A stretch of DNA of 64,000 nucleotides from Gymnogyps californianus (GCF_018139145.2 NC_059471.1:101620914-101684913); one strand, 5' to 3'. Positions 1 to 14,366 are shown, numbered from the stretch's first letter. The notes: generated by a model from the letters alone, not told the origin. Numbers and translations: made by a program.

Positions 1-427
1 GAGAGGCTGAGTTTCCTGCCTCCTTCTCCCCCTCCTAGCACATCTGTGCCGGAAGAAACCTAATTTAAGCCCTGTGTCTCTGGCACAAACAAACAGGAGC
101 TCCAAGCCGTCGGAAAGAGCGGACTGTTCTTGCTTTCTTAATACCTTCTTGATTCTTGCTCTTCCTTGTGGTTTCGGGTCTCACTGCATTTGACAAGGCA
201 GGCAGCAATTGCGCTTTGAAATTATTTTTATTTGGTACGCTGGAGTACTCTCTGAGTTGAACTCTGCTGTGTGCAGCTTAACGTCCTGCCATTTTGGATT
301 TTTTTATTCATTTAGCAGTCGCGAGAATCCCTCCAGCCCATGCGTCCATCAGTGAGCTTGCCATGGTTTGTAGTGGGTTTATCTCAATCTGCAGAACATG
401 TAGCAGTGCGTTGGTGACTCATAAAGG

Positions 428-560
428 GCTCAGTCCTGCAAAAGCACATGTTTAAGCACATGTTTAACTTTCAGCACGTTATTATATCTTACAGAAGTCA
501 ACGGGATGACTCGCTTTCTTAAAGTCAGGCTTGTTCTTAAGCACTGTTGAGGGCTGGAGT
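428..560. repeat. Old palindromic amniote repeat (MITE-like)
   Basis: The left part carries repeated AAGCACATG/TTTAA units (TTTAAGCACATGTTTAACTT) and the right part carries their rough reverse complement (TTCTTAAAGTC, TTCTTAAGCACTG). The centre reads GAAGTCAACGGGATGACTC. I recognise this pattern, with a core resembling AAGTCAATGGGACTACTC, from an abundant old interspersed element of turtles, crocodiles and birds. The family name is not certain. The copy is strongly diverged, so it should be an ancient insertion. Confidence 0.5.
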
Positions 561-714
561 CAGAGAGCTCAACACCTCGCAGGAACGAGCCCATAATGAT
601 CTTCTTTTCTTGCCTGCGTAAGTCACGTTCCTGAAAACACACTCTAAAGGATCAAGTTCTGCTACTGTTGAATAGCACATATTCACAGATAGTCTGGGTT
701 TAATCAATCGGTGA

Positions 715-840
715 ATGACTGAGCAAGTAAGATCCCCCTTCCTATAACTCGATTTCCCATGTGTAGAGATAATGATACTTGCCTTGTTTGCAGAACACTT
801 AAAGATTTACTGAGAATTCACTCCATAAGAGAAAGGTTCT
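715..840 (+). repeat. MIR/CORE-SINE-like 3' fragment, degenerate
   Basis: The string GATTTCCCATGTGTAGAGAT followed by AATGATACTTGCC resembles the 3' part of MIR-type SINEs (a stretch like TTTCCCCATCTGTAAAATGG then GATAATAATACTTGCC). The following ACTTAAAGATTTACTGAGAA could be the decayed remainder. No tRNA-like head is visible. This is pattern memory only, and a repeat search would decide it. Confidence 0.4.
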
Positions 841-3800
841 GTATGTGGCTCTGAATAAATGAATATTAACACGTTCTCACACTGGTGAATGCAGAATCGG
901 GGCTGGGCAGGTGTTTTTTGGTTTCAGGCAGTTGCCGGCTCTCAGCAGTAGGCAATCTTTTTATGAGAAGACCGGAGAGAGACAGACCGAAGTTTTGCAG
1001 CATATCTTTTAGTACAAGAGTCACAGCCTTAGGGAAATAGGTTCCCATTCTCCCTATGTGCATACACATTAAGGCTATTACAAGGTGCCTAAGCAGCAAA
1101 AATTAGGCTTGGTGTAAACCAGGAACTTTTATGTTTGTGACACACCTTTTTCTAGGAGAATAAAATCTGTAAGGGATAGCGTTCCTGCCACTCCTGGAGG
1201 CAGATCTCTGCAGATAAAATCTGGATTTCCTGGTGACTCAAGAGGTGGTTGAAGGTACTTCCTACCTTCACCTGAATGAGGCAGGATGACATTGTGCCAG
1301 GTGTCAGCTGCTAGGATGGAAACACGTTGACTTGTCCTAGCTGAGGATCTAACACTTTACATTTAATTGTAAAGATTTTAAGTAAAAGGAAAAGCTACCT
1401 ATGAAGTATATTTTGAAAATGGTGTTGGAAGGCTGACATTGCCTCTATGTGGTCTCATGAATAGGCCGTTGACATTTCCCAGCAAAATTCACCTTCACAT
1501 CTTTCTAATGACACACACATCATATTGTTTAACCTTTTGGCTACCTTTAATCCAAAAGCTTCTGACGTATTCATGTTTCCTTCTCTATTTTTGAGTCTTC
1601 AGTTATTAGCATATGGATAATTCTGGGTTTCCAACCCTGCAGATATAACGTTGGTTGACTCTTAAACCTGTAAGTCCAGTTTCTGCATTTTCCACATCTT
1701 TGTGTTTTCTTTTCAGTGGAGATTTTGTCTGCCATGTAAAACAAAGTGATTATTCCATCCAAATCTTTGGAAAATTCTGTTCTTTGGCACAGTGTTGTGT
1801 TGTCTGATACTTTTTTTTTTTTTTTTGAGTTTTAAATTTCTGGAAGGGAAACCCTTCCTATGAGGAGACTTAAGTTTCCATCAGTCATGAGAAAAATTCT
1901 TCCCTCTGGAATATTAGAGGTAAGCTTGGAAGACAACATTAAACAGAAATAAAATTCCAGATATTGCTTCATTTTGAATTTCAGCCCTGTTTCTTTGGAG
2001 GGGTTATTGTTTCCAGAAAACACCTTGTTTTTTAAATTTTCTTGGCCTTTTCAAGTTTAGTGCATTGACTGTAGTAGCCAAGACTTTTGGATATGCAGCA
2101 GACGAGAGAAATGTACAGCATCTGTCAATAGATAAATATACATGTGTGTGTTATACAGGACATAAAACTTTGTGTTGTGCTGCTATAAACGCAAAGCAAT
2201 CTTGAAATGTTGCAACACTGGCTTTCCCTCTCAGTTGTTTTGCTTTGACCAAGAGAGGATTGAGGATTCTTGCAGAAAGTTGTTTTGCAGATAACTTGTG
2301 AGACATATTTAGAAAAGTTTCACGTAAGTTCTCTGCCACTTTCATGGTTTGGATGAGCCTATCCTCTCCCTACAGTTTCTGAACTCTGCTCCTACGTCCA
2401 TAATATGTAGTTCAGGCATATTCATTCAGACTTCTTTTCAATGATTCTGCAAATTACGTTCTGATCTTTCTTAAGACTAACCTTAATTCCCTTGATCCCT
2501 GAGCTGCAGGCAAAAGTTTCTGTTCTGATAAACAGGCAGTGATGTGTAGCTATCAGTGACTACCTGCTGTCTAATTGAATAAATGCTGAAGCCTGCATTC
2601 TTCTTACAAGGACTGACAGTGGTACGAATTACTCTTGGGGATACGTGTCCCTAAATAAGTATTTCCTAATGATACCAGGGTCTTGATTCTGTTGCCCACG
2701 CATAGACATCCGGTGCCATTTGAGATGCCCTGGGGTTTTCCAGATGGCCTCCAGTTGCTGCTTGGCATGGTTCCCCTGTGGCGTGGGTCCTCCATGAGTC
2801 ACCTAGGATATCTGCTGTCACCAGGTGGACATCCTGGACTCCTTAAGGCATCTCAAAAGGCACTAGATACCTAGTGGGGGTATCTGAATCCACTCCCAGC
2901 AGTCCAACACAATTATCTGCTCTCAGCCAAAGACTTCCTAGAGATACGAGATTCAAAGAAAGAGCTGTCCTCAAGCAAAGAAACATTTCTGTGGTAAATC
3001 ACCCAAGAATGGGCTTGTGGCATAGGAAAATGCCAGCCATCCTTACTTCTTCAGATATCATGGGACATTTCACGCTGTTTCAGAACAGCTTTGCTCTCTG
3101 CAGCTCTGAAGTCACTGCGAAGTATCAAACAACATAGAGAGGGCACTGTATGGCTTCCTTTATGCAACTGATTCCTAAATATTTGCTTTGGAAGAAAACA
3201 GCCTTGTTGTTTAGTATAAATGAAAATGTAATTTACTTCTCCTTTGATCAAACTGAAGCCAGTCACATGACAGGAGCGCCGCTAACGCACGCTGTGTATC
3301 TGCTTTTGTCTATTCCCACTAGGCAAGCAGAGATTGCTTTCAGTAGCGAGGCATCCTAGTGCTTGGGCGTGGTACAGAGGAGGGTTCAAGTAATGAGCAA
3401 GCTCTCATTTCTCTCAGAAGACCTGGCAGAAGGCCCCGTCTGTTCTTTAATTACATTTCAACAGCTGTTTTTTATATATTTGTGTTTCCTTATTCAAACG
3501 TGGCTTATGAAAAAAAAAAGAAGGAAAAAAAAGCAAATGATGAGCATGCTTTTAACCAAGAAACACAAAACTCTGCAACACAAGAAGCTGTCATGGACTA
3601 GCCAAAATCTTTCCAAGAAAAATTATTTCCTTCCCAGACCCACATCAGTGTTTATGCCACTATGGATGAGGTGGAAAGAAAACAGAGCAGGTTGGGACTG
3701 GATTAAGAGCAAAGGCTATAATCCATATTGACTTGCAAAGAATCAAACATTGTTAGTTATCAGTCAGTCATCCTGACAGCGAAGTAACAGTCCCGCATGA

Positions 3801-4669
3801 CAGTAGCCGCAGGGTGAATGGAGGGGAACAGCTTTCCAGGTCATTCCAGGGAGCCTTCATCCTTAAACAGCAGCTCCCAGATCTCAGCTGTAGACCTGCG
3901 CTTGGTTTCAGGGCAGTGAATTGCAGTACTCTCACCCATGCATGCACACACCTTCCTCCGGACATCTGCATCCAGCTCGGGAAAGCTGTGGTGGGAAGGG
4001 GAGCTATGGCTGTGAACTTCACCTCTGCCTGCAGGGGCTATCCCAGCCACCAGAGTCCACGTGCCATTTCCCTTCAAGGCTGATACCAGCCCATCTGCCA
4101 AGAGGTGTGAAGACCCCTCCAGAAGACTTCTTCAAGATCAGTCACTGGGAGACAAAACTTCTCCTGATTAGTTTAGCTGATGTGAGCTAATGAGAAGGTT
4201 TCCCTACTGTGATAAGATGATTGTCTTTGTCCCAGCAAGGGTGAAACTGAAAGAGTTCATGCAAACCCCAATGTGCAGAGGCAGACTTTTTGATTACTGA
4301 AAAGGAAAAGAAAGGTTTTCCCTCCTTTGGCAAGCTCAGACTCTAAGCTAAAGAGCGAGATTGCTCTTTATAGCTTCACTGATGCATGAGAGGTTGTCTT
4401 GCTCTGTATATCATGTCTGTCTTGTCCCTTCTTCACTGCCCAAAGTTGTAAAAATGGGCGTGTGGTGATGACACCAAAGGGTCATCTTGTCTCCAGCAAT
4501 GGTCAGCAGCATATGGTTAAGGAAGGTATCTGGCACTCATGGCCCTTCACAGCTTCTAGCAGTCAGCAGCGTAGGGATTTCTTGGGCTGGAAATTGCGTA
4601 TAGACTATTGTGCTTAGTAGACAGTAACAGACCTTTACTTCCATGGGTTCGTCAAACTTGTTCTTTGTG

Positions 4670-4910
4670 AACATGTTTAAACCCCTTTGAATTAATTTCT
4701 CATTTGGTCTCTACAGCATCCTGTGGCATAAGTTCCACGATTTAGCTAAAAGCTGTGTGAAAAAGTCCTTCCTTAGCTCGTTACAAAAATGCTACCTGAT
4801 AATTTTTTGTTCTTGTGTGGCAAAAAATAGTGAATAATTGTTGCCTTCACCTTCTTCACTCTATTTATGATTTTATGGACCTCTTTCATACTTTTTCTAC
4901 CAACACAAAC
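4670..4910 (-). repeat. CR1 LINE remnant, antisense to RUNX1
   Basis: Read on the + strand, this resembles the reverse complement of the CR1 ORF2 end: GGCATAAGTTCCACGATTTA, GTGTGAAAAAGTCCTTCCTT, GTTCTTGTGTGGC and TTTATGATTTTATGGACCTC appear in the usual CR1 order and spacing. On the minus strand, part of the reading frame gives MKEVHKIINRVKKV, which looks like the conserved tail of the CR1 ORF2 protein. It is heavily mutated and truncated at both ends, so it is an old, dead copy. Confidence 0.75.
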
Positions 4911-7900
4911 ACATGCTGAATCTTTTCTGGTCACCAAGAGGAGGAGAAAGTGGAATGCAAAAACATCTGGAATACGAGTGGCTACATGCCATCTAGTTAA
5001 AGCAAGATGGTTGTCCATAACTATTTGTGTACGCATCTGTGTAAAGGGAAATTATAAAAATAAGAAGGCTCTGTTATCTTTGTTGGTTAATGAAGACAGA
5101 GCAAAGAAACAATATATTTAAACTCCAGTGAGACTAGGTAGGCAAAACAGGAGGACAAAAAGTCCTAGCCTCTGTTTCCAAAAAGGCTAGCTGTGGAACA
5201 AGTTTACAACCAAGACGGCCAAGTTCGGACTAGATGTTTCCTACTGAGGAATGTGGTGGATAATAATAAAGTCCATTAGAAGTGGCTTCCAGCCCAAAGG
5301 GAATAATAAATGCAAGAGTACGGTCGTCTCCTGAAAACAAAGCTGGTACTGCACTCAGAAACACAAGTGTTAATGAAATGCATCAAAACTAAAAGTATCT
5401 TAGAAACAAATGTGCCAACGTGTCAGAATCAGCTGGTGAAAAATAAGTACAGGCATTAAAATCAAGTGCATTTCTCGCAGGAGGTAAGCGAGTAACCTCA
5501 TCTTCAGATGAGCCTAATATAAAATCTCTCAGAAACATTTGCTTCTGGTTTTGTTTAAAGGGATATGCTTAAGCACAGTTAACTTCCAGTTCTTTGCTTT
5601 TGTTTGCACAAGTGAAAGCAACATATGTTATTTTATGAACTGCCAGACATCATGGCAGAGAAACGAGCTCTGCCCCCACAGTGCAGAGTGGAAGGGGTTC
5701 CAGTGCTTACCAGTGTTACCAAAAGTACTGCTGAAAAAAGATGAAGGGAAGGACAACCACCTTTCAAGACATTTCCTATCTCATTCTCCTTAAAATACCC
5801 AGACCCTGAAATGCTGCAACCTAGAGAAAGGGTCCCAAGGAGGTGAGGATGCAGGCCTCAGCATTTATAAGGTCTCACAGTGCTATAGCTGCTATAGTTC
5901 ATCTCGGGTGTTTTCAGATTAATTTCTATAACAGATTGTTCATCCTGCAAAAATATCCAAATATCCAGAGCAGATTTGGATCTGAACATTGTAAACTGCT
6001 CATTCAAAATAACTCTAATGGATTGCTTTTGCTAACTTAGCATGACACCAACCTTTGGACTTTCTTTCAGTTCTCATTCCTTTTTAGCTTATTTGTGGAA
6101 ACTTATAATTAGATTTTCCTTTTCCTCCTTCTCCCCCCACCCCAGCTGATAAAGTGCCATAAATCTTGGACATCATCCATGAGTGCAGTCATTTATGAAT
6201 TTTGCTATTTTTTGCACATTGCACCATATGCAAGACAAACTAACTTAGAGGCACAGTTTCTTATTCCTGGCATGCAGGAGAGTCACTGAGAGATATCATA
6301 TGGTCTCCTGGCAAAAGTACAAAGTGGCTCTTGTTGTTTGATCTACTGTCTTAAACTTAAATGCAAAATCTGATAATTGGGTCAGGCAGGAGAAGAACCT
6401 TACTAATAAAGCTCTTTTCATTTCCTTTTCCTATATTTCCTCTTTTCATCTTTTCTTTCTCCCTTTCTGGGTTGGTCCGAGGAGCTGGAATCAGCTGTTA
6501 GCAAAAGGGTTAGCAGTGGAGCTCGGCTTACGGAATTTCATCTTCTCCCCAAAATCCCCTTCTGTCTGTCATTCTTCCGCATACGCTGTTCTCTCGGCTG
6601 CCCTGTCAGTGGATTTGCTTGCTCTCCTGGACTTGCTATGAATGTTTTCTCAGAAATATCTCAGACTTTACAAAACCTGAATCATTGAATGCGTGGTAAA
6701 CGTTCTCCAAAATCATCACCTCTTTAAAAACCAAAATGGTCTAGGAATCTCTTTTTCACCTAGGAATCTCTTGCATGCTATTTTTAACAAAGGCAGAGGT
6801 CTGTACTCCCAAGGATACACAAGCTAAATGGACACTGAACTTTCTTTGCAAGCTGAACGTCTCCATAACGTAAGAAGCTGAGACCTGAGCACTCACTCAG
6901 CTGAGTGATTTTTTAAGCAGCAATGGAGCACTTTTGTTATCTGCTAGGAATAGCACAGCAGGAACATTTCATGGTCGGTTTAACTAATGGAATTAGATAC
7001 TTGATGGTTGCCCATGTAATTGCATTGGCTGTACTTTCCCTCCATGATTTTGCCTAAATTTCATCAAAAAATATGAAATCTGAATTTTGAAAAATCAGCC
7101 TATGCACTTTAAAAAAGCCCTCGAACTTCTGAAGCAACTGAACGCCTGCACCCCTGCCGCCTCTGCAGCAAGCAGGCATCCAGCACGTGAGGGCTCTGCC
7201 TGCAGCTTCATCTTCTGGGTGGCTGCTGCTGCGGATCCATCAGCCTGGCACGATTGCTGCAGAAGGGCTTTTTGATGACACGGAAGAGGGTTGCAGGAGC
7301 GGGTGGTTGTTGGCCAGGAGTGACTGAGTAAGAGCATTTTAATTGACTGCTAAGCCCCAGCTGTAGCATGCTTAGCACACAGGAAGCCCAGCAGGGCTTC
7401 CAGACCTATGAAAATGATCAGTTTTACTACAATACGAACTCTCATTCGACTTACTACACTCTTGGACCTGTGACTTTCCTCCACATCTCCCCTCTGGGAG
7501 CTTGAGAGTTCTCAAGGCAGAAAACAGATTTGATGTTTGGTGAAGGACCAAAGCAGGTATTTTTCTCCTGAGGTATTGACAACAAACACAGAAGCTCCCC
7601 AGCTATGATCAGGAAAAATACTCCAAAAGCTGTTTCTCTCTAGCCGGTTAGGTAGAGAGCAGGAGAGGTTTTGTGGGTATAGCTGTGCCTGGTCTCAAAA
7701 CTGCATCTTGGCTGGTGTATTTATGGGAGCAATTGCCCACCTGGAGTCCTTACGAACCAAGTTGGCTTGCTAGTTAAGAATTCCTAAATAACTCCTTGCT
7801 CAGGACAGAAACTTAGCTGATAAAAAACCAACCCACAAAACAAAGCAAAACCCTTTAGAAAACACATACTAAATAATGTGTATTGGAAGAGGATATTTTT

Positions 7901-10900
7901 AGCAAAGATCAGCCGCGCTACATTTTCACTGTGCATTCCAAGTTCAGCCTTAAATACTGCATCTTGGTCTGTAGAAGGGACACTTGAGCAGCTGGGCAAT
8001 TTCATAGAAGAAAACATCAGAGCCAGCCAGTACAGAATACGTGAGCAGAAAAATAAAATTAAAAAGCTGTAAGGCACCCTCAAGATATGTGCTGAAAATG
8101 GAACTCGGGAAGAATATCAGGTTTTGCAATTGTTAAATAAGGTGGCAGAATAATAATGCAAGGGGCTTAGAGTAATTTTCACTGGTTCCCAAAACATTTT
8201 TTTCCTGCATTTCTCATTTGGAGAAGATTAAACAAACTCATACGGCGAGGCGATAAGAACACAAGCAAGGACTGTCAGCAGGGCTTCTGGGTTATTTTTA
8301 CTTTTGGCAGACAAGAGGGCTCGGCTCCTAGTCTGTTTCGTGTGATGACTTAGACCTGCAGGTTTGAATATTTGAGCTGAGGGCCAGCTTACAGTGTCAA
8401 TTTTCCTCATGTATCAGCATGACAGGCAGCTGTGTTGATCCACTGTCAAACCTCAGCCTCGCGTACTACTGAACATGGATGGGTGTCATGTACATTATGT
8501 GTCTTTATGGGCCCCCATTTTACACCCTAAGTTGTTTCCATTCCTACTTTTATTGTCATTAATTACTTCACATCCCATCTAAAGTAATGTACAATCCAGG
8601 TGATGAGCCGTGTGTATACCGATAACAAGTGGCTAACTTGCAGTGTGCCTTTTTAGTCATTTTACAAACTGAATGTTTCCAAATAGGTGTCTATGAGAAA
8701 TGAATGAATTCGTGAGGGTAGCAAAAGATGCTGGTGCTGCTTTGCAAATTCCCGCGTCCTTATCTTTGACAATTGTCTTTTGTCATTTGGGGTTATTGCG
8801 CTATCATTAACCTCTCCTCAGTTTGGAGAACTGCTTCAGGTTAAAATAGCTGTAACATTATTGGCAAGAAGAGCAGCATATTGCCAAAGCAAACAGATCT
8901 GTACTAACAGCAGTATGCACTTATAGGCAAGGAACATCACTGGTGAGCTCAGGCCAGACCCAGCAGGCGACCCTGGTGATTTTCAAGCACCAAGGCCAAC
9001 GCTGTAGACCAGAACAACCCTTTTGGAGGCTGCTTTCCCCAGGACATGCCCCCCTCTCTTTGCAGCACAGCTCCCCAGGAGTTGTGTGGGATGCCCAGAG
9101 CCACCTGTGCCTGAGCATCAGCTGCTTGCTTTTTTTCTCTGCAGCTGCAGCATGGGGCTTTGTGGCGCAAGGGAGCCTTTGAGGACACCATGGGCTGGAG
9201 CAGGACAGTGGCTTCTCCCTCTGTCACACGCACATCGATCGCCCAAGCCCACAGTCTCTCCCGGTGTTCACTGAAATGAAAAGTCCCTGGGCGGTGAGCC
9301 AGAAGGGCAACACCACCATGGCTCCTTCCACCCAGCAGCAGTCGGCTGGACTGCAACCGCTGCATCAGCAGCCACAGGGAGAGAAAGAAAGAGAGACAAT
9401 AAAAAGTCTTAGCCATACAAAGTCTGCCAGGAATTGCATGGCTTCAATTACAGTTTGTGTTGTTGGGTTTGTTTTCCTATCTTTTTTTCTCTATTATTAT
9501 TATTCCAGATTCTCTAGTTCAGTATTTAATTCTACCCAGAACTTCCTTTGTTTGGTTCCTTCTTGCACACTGGCTGAAGATTGCCCAAACTTTTCACTTG
9601 CATGTGTTTACTAGTTGACTTTGGAAAAAAAAAAGTTTTACTTGAAAGGGCAGAAGCAGTAACAGTGTTGTTTTAGTTCAAAAATAAATGTGAACAAAAC
9701 TACTCCTGACAGTTAACAAATATGAAATACACTTGACTTCTAGGCTATTAAACAAGAGCAGCAAAATGTTCCCAGCAGTTGCTTAATGCAATTACTTGAT
9801 TAGAGAAAGGCATTTCATTTCCTAACCGCTACAAGAATAAGCAATATAGCTGTCAATAATTTTGCAGTGAGGGGTGAGGGCTGGTGGTCAGCCTTAGACC
9901 ACATCTTTGCATGGTCATTAACACATCTCCATCAATGCACCTAGTAAAGCCTTAAGATTCTTAAGGGATTTCAGCAGTATGCGAATGACCTTTTCCTTCA
10001 TCATTTGCCAGGATGTTTTTCATTACTGAATATGCAGGACATCATAATGTTTTACATCAATCCTCCATTTAAGTCATATCATGTTATTTTGAGACAGACT
10101 ACGATCTTGGCTGCCTTTTGTGTTAAAGAGTTGATGTGTAAATGGGGTGGTTCCCTCTCAGAAAGTGCCATGCAAGACCTTGTAGGTGGTAGCGCTTGTA
10201 CAAAATACACATTCTGTCAGGAGAAACAGGTATTTGTCTTTTCTGTGACTAGTGTTGCAGCAAGTGACTAAGGGAGAGGTGGTGGTCAATCAGAGGGCGT
10301 TATGCTCAGCTCCTGGGGCAACATCAATCCATTTCCAACTTGCTTATACAGTTCTGAGGGCAAAACTGACCCCATCCCAAAAAGACAGCTTTTCATCCCC
10401 TGTAATGTCTACTAGTGGGCAAGAGTGGGCCTTCATTTGCATTTTAATGTGATCAGGTTTGCACCTCTGAAGGGCATCTCCCAGCCATCCCCCACCACGC
10501 TGTGGTGCGTATCACGGAGGAGTCTCAGCGAGCATGAGCTGGCTCCCTTTCTGCTGAAATAAAACTGAAAGGCAGGGTCCAGGGGGTTCAGGTACATGCC
10601 CTGGCCACTGAAGGGCCCAGGGTAGCCTCAAGCAAACATCTCTCAAACACAAACAGTGTGGCTGTCAGGTCTACAGCACGAACGGTTTCCCTCTGCAGAC
10701 CTACCCCTGTTGCTCATCGCTACTTGTACTGCGAACACAGCCAGAGTGTATGCCTCCCAAGTTAAAGAGCTGCTGGAGTAGTGTGTGACGGTGGGCCACA
10801 GCAAAAATGTTCCTCATTTTTCTTTTGGTCACAGCGTGTGCAGCCCAGTCCAGCACAAGAGCTAGGTGCTGGTAGTCCCATGGTGAGGGTCATCCCTGCC

Positions 10901-11545
10901 ATGAAGAGCCGAAGTCCATGTGCCTGCAAAACCATGCACACATGAAGACAGTGACATCCCTTTGCTTAAAACTAGGCTTCATAGGCAACTATGGGGTGGC
11001 AGGGCTGAATAGCCCGTAGCCAGAAGGGGCTGTTCACATTTCTGTGCTCCCTATGGCCTGAAAGGCAGGAGCATTTTTGTTTCCATAAAAGGTGGAATAG
11101 TTTCCCTCATTCATCAGTCTTACTTGAGTCATATTTATAAATACATTCTGTCTGTGTTACTAAAGGAGATGTCTTGACCATGTGTTCAAAATTATAAGTG
11201 TGAACTCATAGTGTTCTGTTGTACATAAATATTGTCTGCCACACTGTCATTCCTCAGCTTTATATTGACCCCTCTAAACTTATTTATGGTATAAATAATA
11301 ATGCTTCCTTTTAGGGGGCTAGTTCCTGAGTTGAGTGATACACCATGCATGGATTTATTGAGAGGATGGGACAGAATTAAAGGCAGGTTTTTCCTCATCC
11401 CCTCTCAAGCTCCAGGTCACACGATGCAGGAGGAAATAGCCAGATCTGCTGTAAACTCTCCACCTTGCTGAACTCTATCACGACTGAAGTCATTCATCCA
11501 AAGCAGCTGGATGACTTATGAATTTTGAGGTTAATTTCCGTATGT

Positions 11546-11615
11546 AAAAAAAACCTCAAAAAACCCAAACTCCCACCAAAACCCAAACCAAACCAAAACA
11601 AAAAGATAAAAAATA
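11546..11615. repeat. A/C low-complexity tract (CCAAA-rich)
   Basis: A run of As followed by repeated CCCAAA and CCAAACC units. The complement is therefore TTTGG-rich. Similar tracts recur at 35,035-35,067, 48,858-48,900, 50,518-50,600 and 55,780-55,840. It has no coding value. Confidence 0.8.
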
Positions 11616-13390
11616 TTGTAGAAAAATTGAAAACCTAAAAAATATCAATTTAAGTTGGGGGAAAATATTTTAGTTCCACCTGAATGTAAATGTTTCACTT
11701 CAGCTTTGGTTTAGCATTGGTTTATAGTTTTTTATTTCTATTTTTTTAATGTAGACCAGTCTTCAAACAAACAAGCAAACAAAAATTACCAAAATGAAGA
11801 GTCAAAATATTAATTTTAAAAATACCTTAGTGCAATTTAAAAAAAAAAATCTCATTTAGAAAGTGTCAAAATGAAATTAACTGCTTCGAAACAATTTCTC
11901 CATTTTTCTGGAGTGAATCTATATGCACATTTTATTCAAATTCATGAACTGTAGTTCATTCCCCTGAAATATCAACTTTCACTGGAAAGAAGTGTCTTCA
12001 GCTCTGCTCAGAACTTTTCCATGATGATTTCAGAATTCGGGGTATTTCCTGCATTTGTGCATCCTGCTGCACATCGACACTGAGAAGACCAATTTTTTCC
12101 CCTTTGTCATCTCTCTCAGGTATTAAGGTTTTGAGTCAACTCCCCTTTAGATACTTTTGAAGTAGAGCTTTTCTTGGTCAAGCCAACGTACATGATACAG
12201 TTTAGCTTTTGCTAGGAATTGGGAGGTTTTCAATGTTAGGACTACTTCATGTGTTTGAGAGAGATGTGAAATCGAGAGGCATCTGTTCACAGATTATTAG
12301 TAATACACTTGCTAACGTAGTTTGTAAGATTGTTAGCATGCAGCTGCATGCAGGAAGCCAGCATCCATCAGCAGAGAGTTAGTGGTACTACAGCTGACTT
12401 CTCTGCCCGTGCTTTTCATTCTCCTGCCTCTCTCTTGTCAGTGACTGAATTATTACAAATTGGGTTCAGATCCAGCGTGACACAAGGAAATTGGGAGCAG
12501 CTCTGTTGCATTCAGCGTGCTGACAGAGCGGGTGCTAATGAGCATGGTGGGGGGGGTTGTGCAACTGTTAGACATGGAAAGGCAAAATCCCCTCTGCGGG
12601 AACAGAAGGAAAATCCCCACCGTTGTAACTGCTCAGCCCCCAGTCAGCTTCTGGTGTGGCCCAGTGCACGCACTCGTTACCTTACCACACACAGGAGTTG
12701 CTTTCTAATTTTACTTCAAAAGGAATTTGAGCATATGTATTACCATAGTTGGGGAAAAACAGAATCCAGAAGTGCTTTCCTTGATGTGTTATTCATTCTC
12801 CTACTTGGTGTATCGAGGGCAAAATTCTCTCTCCTTTCTGATCCTAAGCACAGATCAAAAGGAAAAAAAGATCCTGTATTTGCTGTTTGCATTTTCGGGA
12901 TCCAGCCTTTACACACATGTATACAACAGTAATGGTTGCAACCTGTAGCTGAGAAAACCTCTGTGTGTTTGTAGTAGTTTGCAAACAAATTAACACAGCA
13001 CTCATTTCTCTAGAAAAGTGATGTTTGTAATTGCACTTCTGGCTACAAAATGCTACTGCACTGAGCTGAGTGGCCTGCTGAGACTGGATGGTAGTCTTCG
13101 CATTTGATACTCCAGAGTCAGATATTACATTGGTAGCAAAGTGTCTGGGTTTTTATCCATCCAGTTTCTGGACCTGCAAGTAATTTATTTGCATGAGTCA
13201 TTTTTCTGAGTTTACTCTCATACATAGGTTTTTATGATATCAAACTCCTATCTTGCATTCATCGCTGAGTGCCACACTTCATATGAAACCAATGGGGAGT
13301 TTAGCCTTGTGCAATATTTTTTCCTCTTAATCTTTCTAGAAGTTCTACAGTGTTATCATAGGCTTCAGTGTCTCCTTTTCTGTCTTTCTG

Positions 13391-13468
13391 AGTGTGTGCA
13401 TTTCCATATATGTGCATGTGTGTATGTATAAATATATATATGTAATGTGTGCTTGTGTAAGTTTGTGT
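13391..13468. repeat. GT/TA alternating purine-pyrimidine tract
   Basis: An imperfect run of TG and TA dinucleotides (GTGTGTATGTATAAATATAT and flanks). It is a decayed compound microsatellite. Confidence 0.7.
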
Positions 13469-13899
13469 ACACAAAACTAACTGTGCGCAATGCAATCCAT
13501 TTTTCATCTGAAATGATAAAACGCAACTCCCACAAAGAGTCTTATATCGTATAAGAGGAAACTATACCCTAGGAGCCTGAATTCCGCATTTCTGTATCTT
13601 ACATACTTTCTCAGCCATTTCAATTGCAAATATGAAATGTATCATGCTAGCAAATGTGAGGAGAGATGCTTACATTCCAAATCCCATACCTAGATACTGC
13701 ACACTGCAACAGCACAGTGACGGTGCATTAGAAGCACTGGAATATAAAGCTGGTTGTAAGGTGGAAAACTATTCCTTTTGTGAGCAAAAAAATGCATTTT
13801 GGGTTTTTTTTTAAACAATATTTTTCTGAAGGAACAGCCCCTCAGTTTCTGAAGCTGGAGGTCTTTCTGGCAGTGCTGTTCAGCTCCATTATGTCCGCC

Positions 13900-14328
13900 T
13901 GGTTGCCCACCCCGGGCAGTGGCCGTGCAGGGAGACCTCTCTCCTCCCCAAGCAGCCCACAGTGCCATGCTTTTGAAGTGCTGCGCCTGGTGCGCCCGCC
14001 TGCTCGCCCCTTTAAAGCCCAGCCCGTTCCAATTTAGGCGGCTTTAATCTCTGCCTTTCAACGGGTGGGCGCATGGGGGTATCTCCAAACACGGACCACG
14101 GGGCGCACGCCTCCTCCGGCTGCCCATGCTGCCTGCCCTGATGCCCCCAAGAAACCCGGGCAAGGGAGGCTGGCACACCGCTGGCCTCAAGTGTTGGCAT
14201 CCCCCTGCCCCTTCCTCGGCCGCCCTGTCCCCCAAAATCCCCTGTAGCCCCCCTGCACTTCCTTGCCCTGCCATGGCCACCAGGCTAGGGGAGGCTGGGT
14301 GCTCACCCCCGCTCAGGCTGCTCTACTG
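13900..14328. other. GC-rich intronic patch upstream of TA repeat
   Basis: About 430 bases that are clearly richer in G, C and CpG than the surrounding intron (for example GCGCCTGGTGCGCCCGCCTG and GGGCGCACGCCTCCTCCGGC). It includes CCCCTTTAAAGCCC and an ATTCCAATT-like site near 14,010-14,035. It could be a small intragenic regulatory island or only a local GC fluctuation. No exon or reading frame here is convincing. Confidence 0.4.

Positions 14329-14366
<38 letters not shown>

Larger units (their letters stand above)
1..9900 (+). other. RUNX1: RUNX1 P1-P2 intron, block A (no exon seen)
   Basis: This is non-coding sequence upstream of the proximal promoter, inferred to be intronic because RUNX1 in other amniotes starts at a distal promoter far upstream. 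Open reading frames here are short, scattered on both strands and resemble no family I know. The block holds a palindromic old repeat near 428-560, a MIR-like scrap near 715-840 and a CR1 remnant near 4,670-4,910, listed separately. A T run lies at about 1,810-1,826. I looked for the P1 first exon (product starting MASDSIFESF in mammals) and did not find it. The remainder looks like unique intron sequence. Confidence 0.6.

Noticed and set aside
300..360. GAGAATCCCTCCAGCCCATG then CGTCCATCAGTGAGC as a possible exon 2.
   Set aside because: The match to the expected peptide fails and the distance from P2 would be very large.
12330..12932. A 200-codon frame in the upstream intron.
   Set aside because: No domain or plausible start context was seen; length alone is not enough in 64 kb of six-frame sequence.
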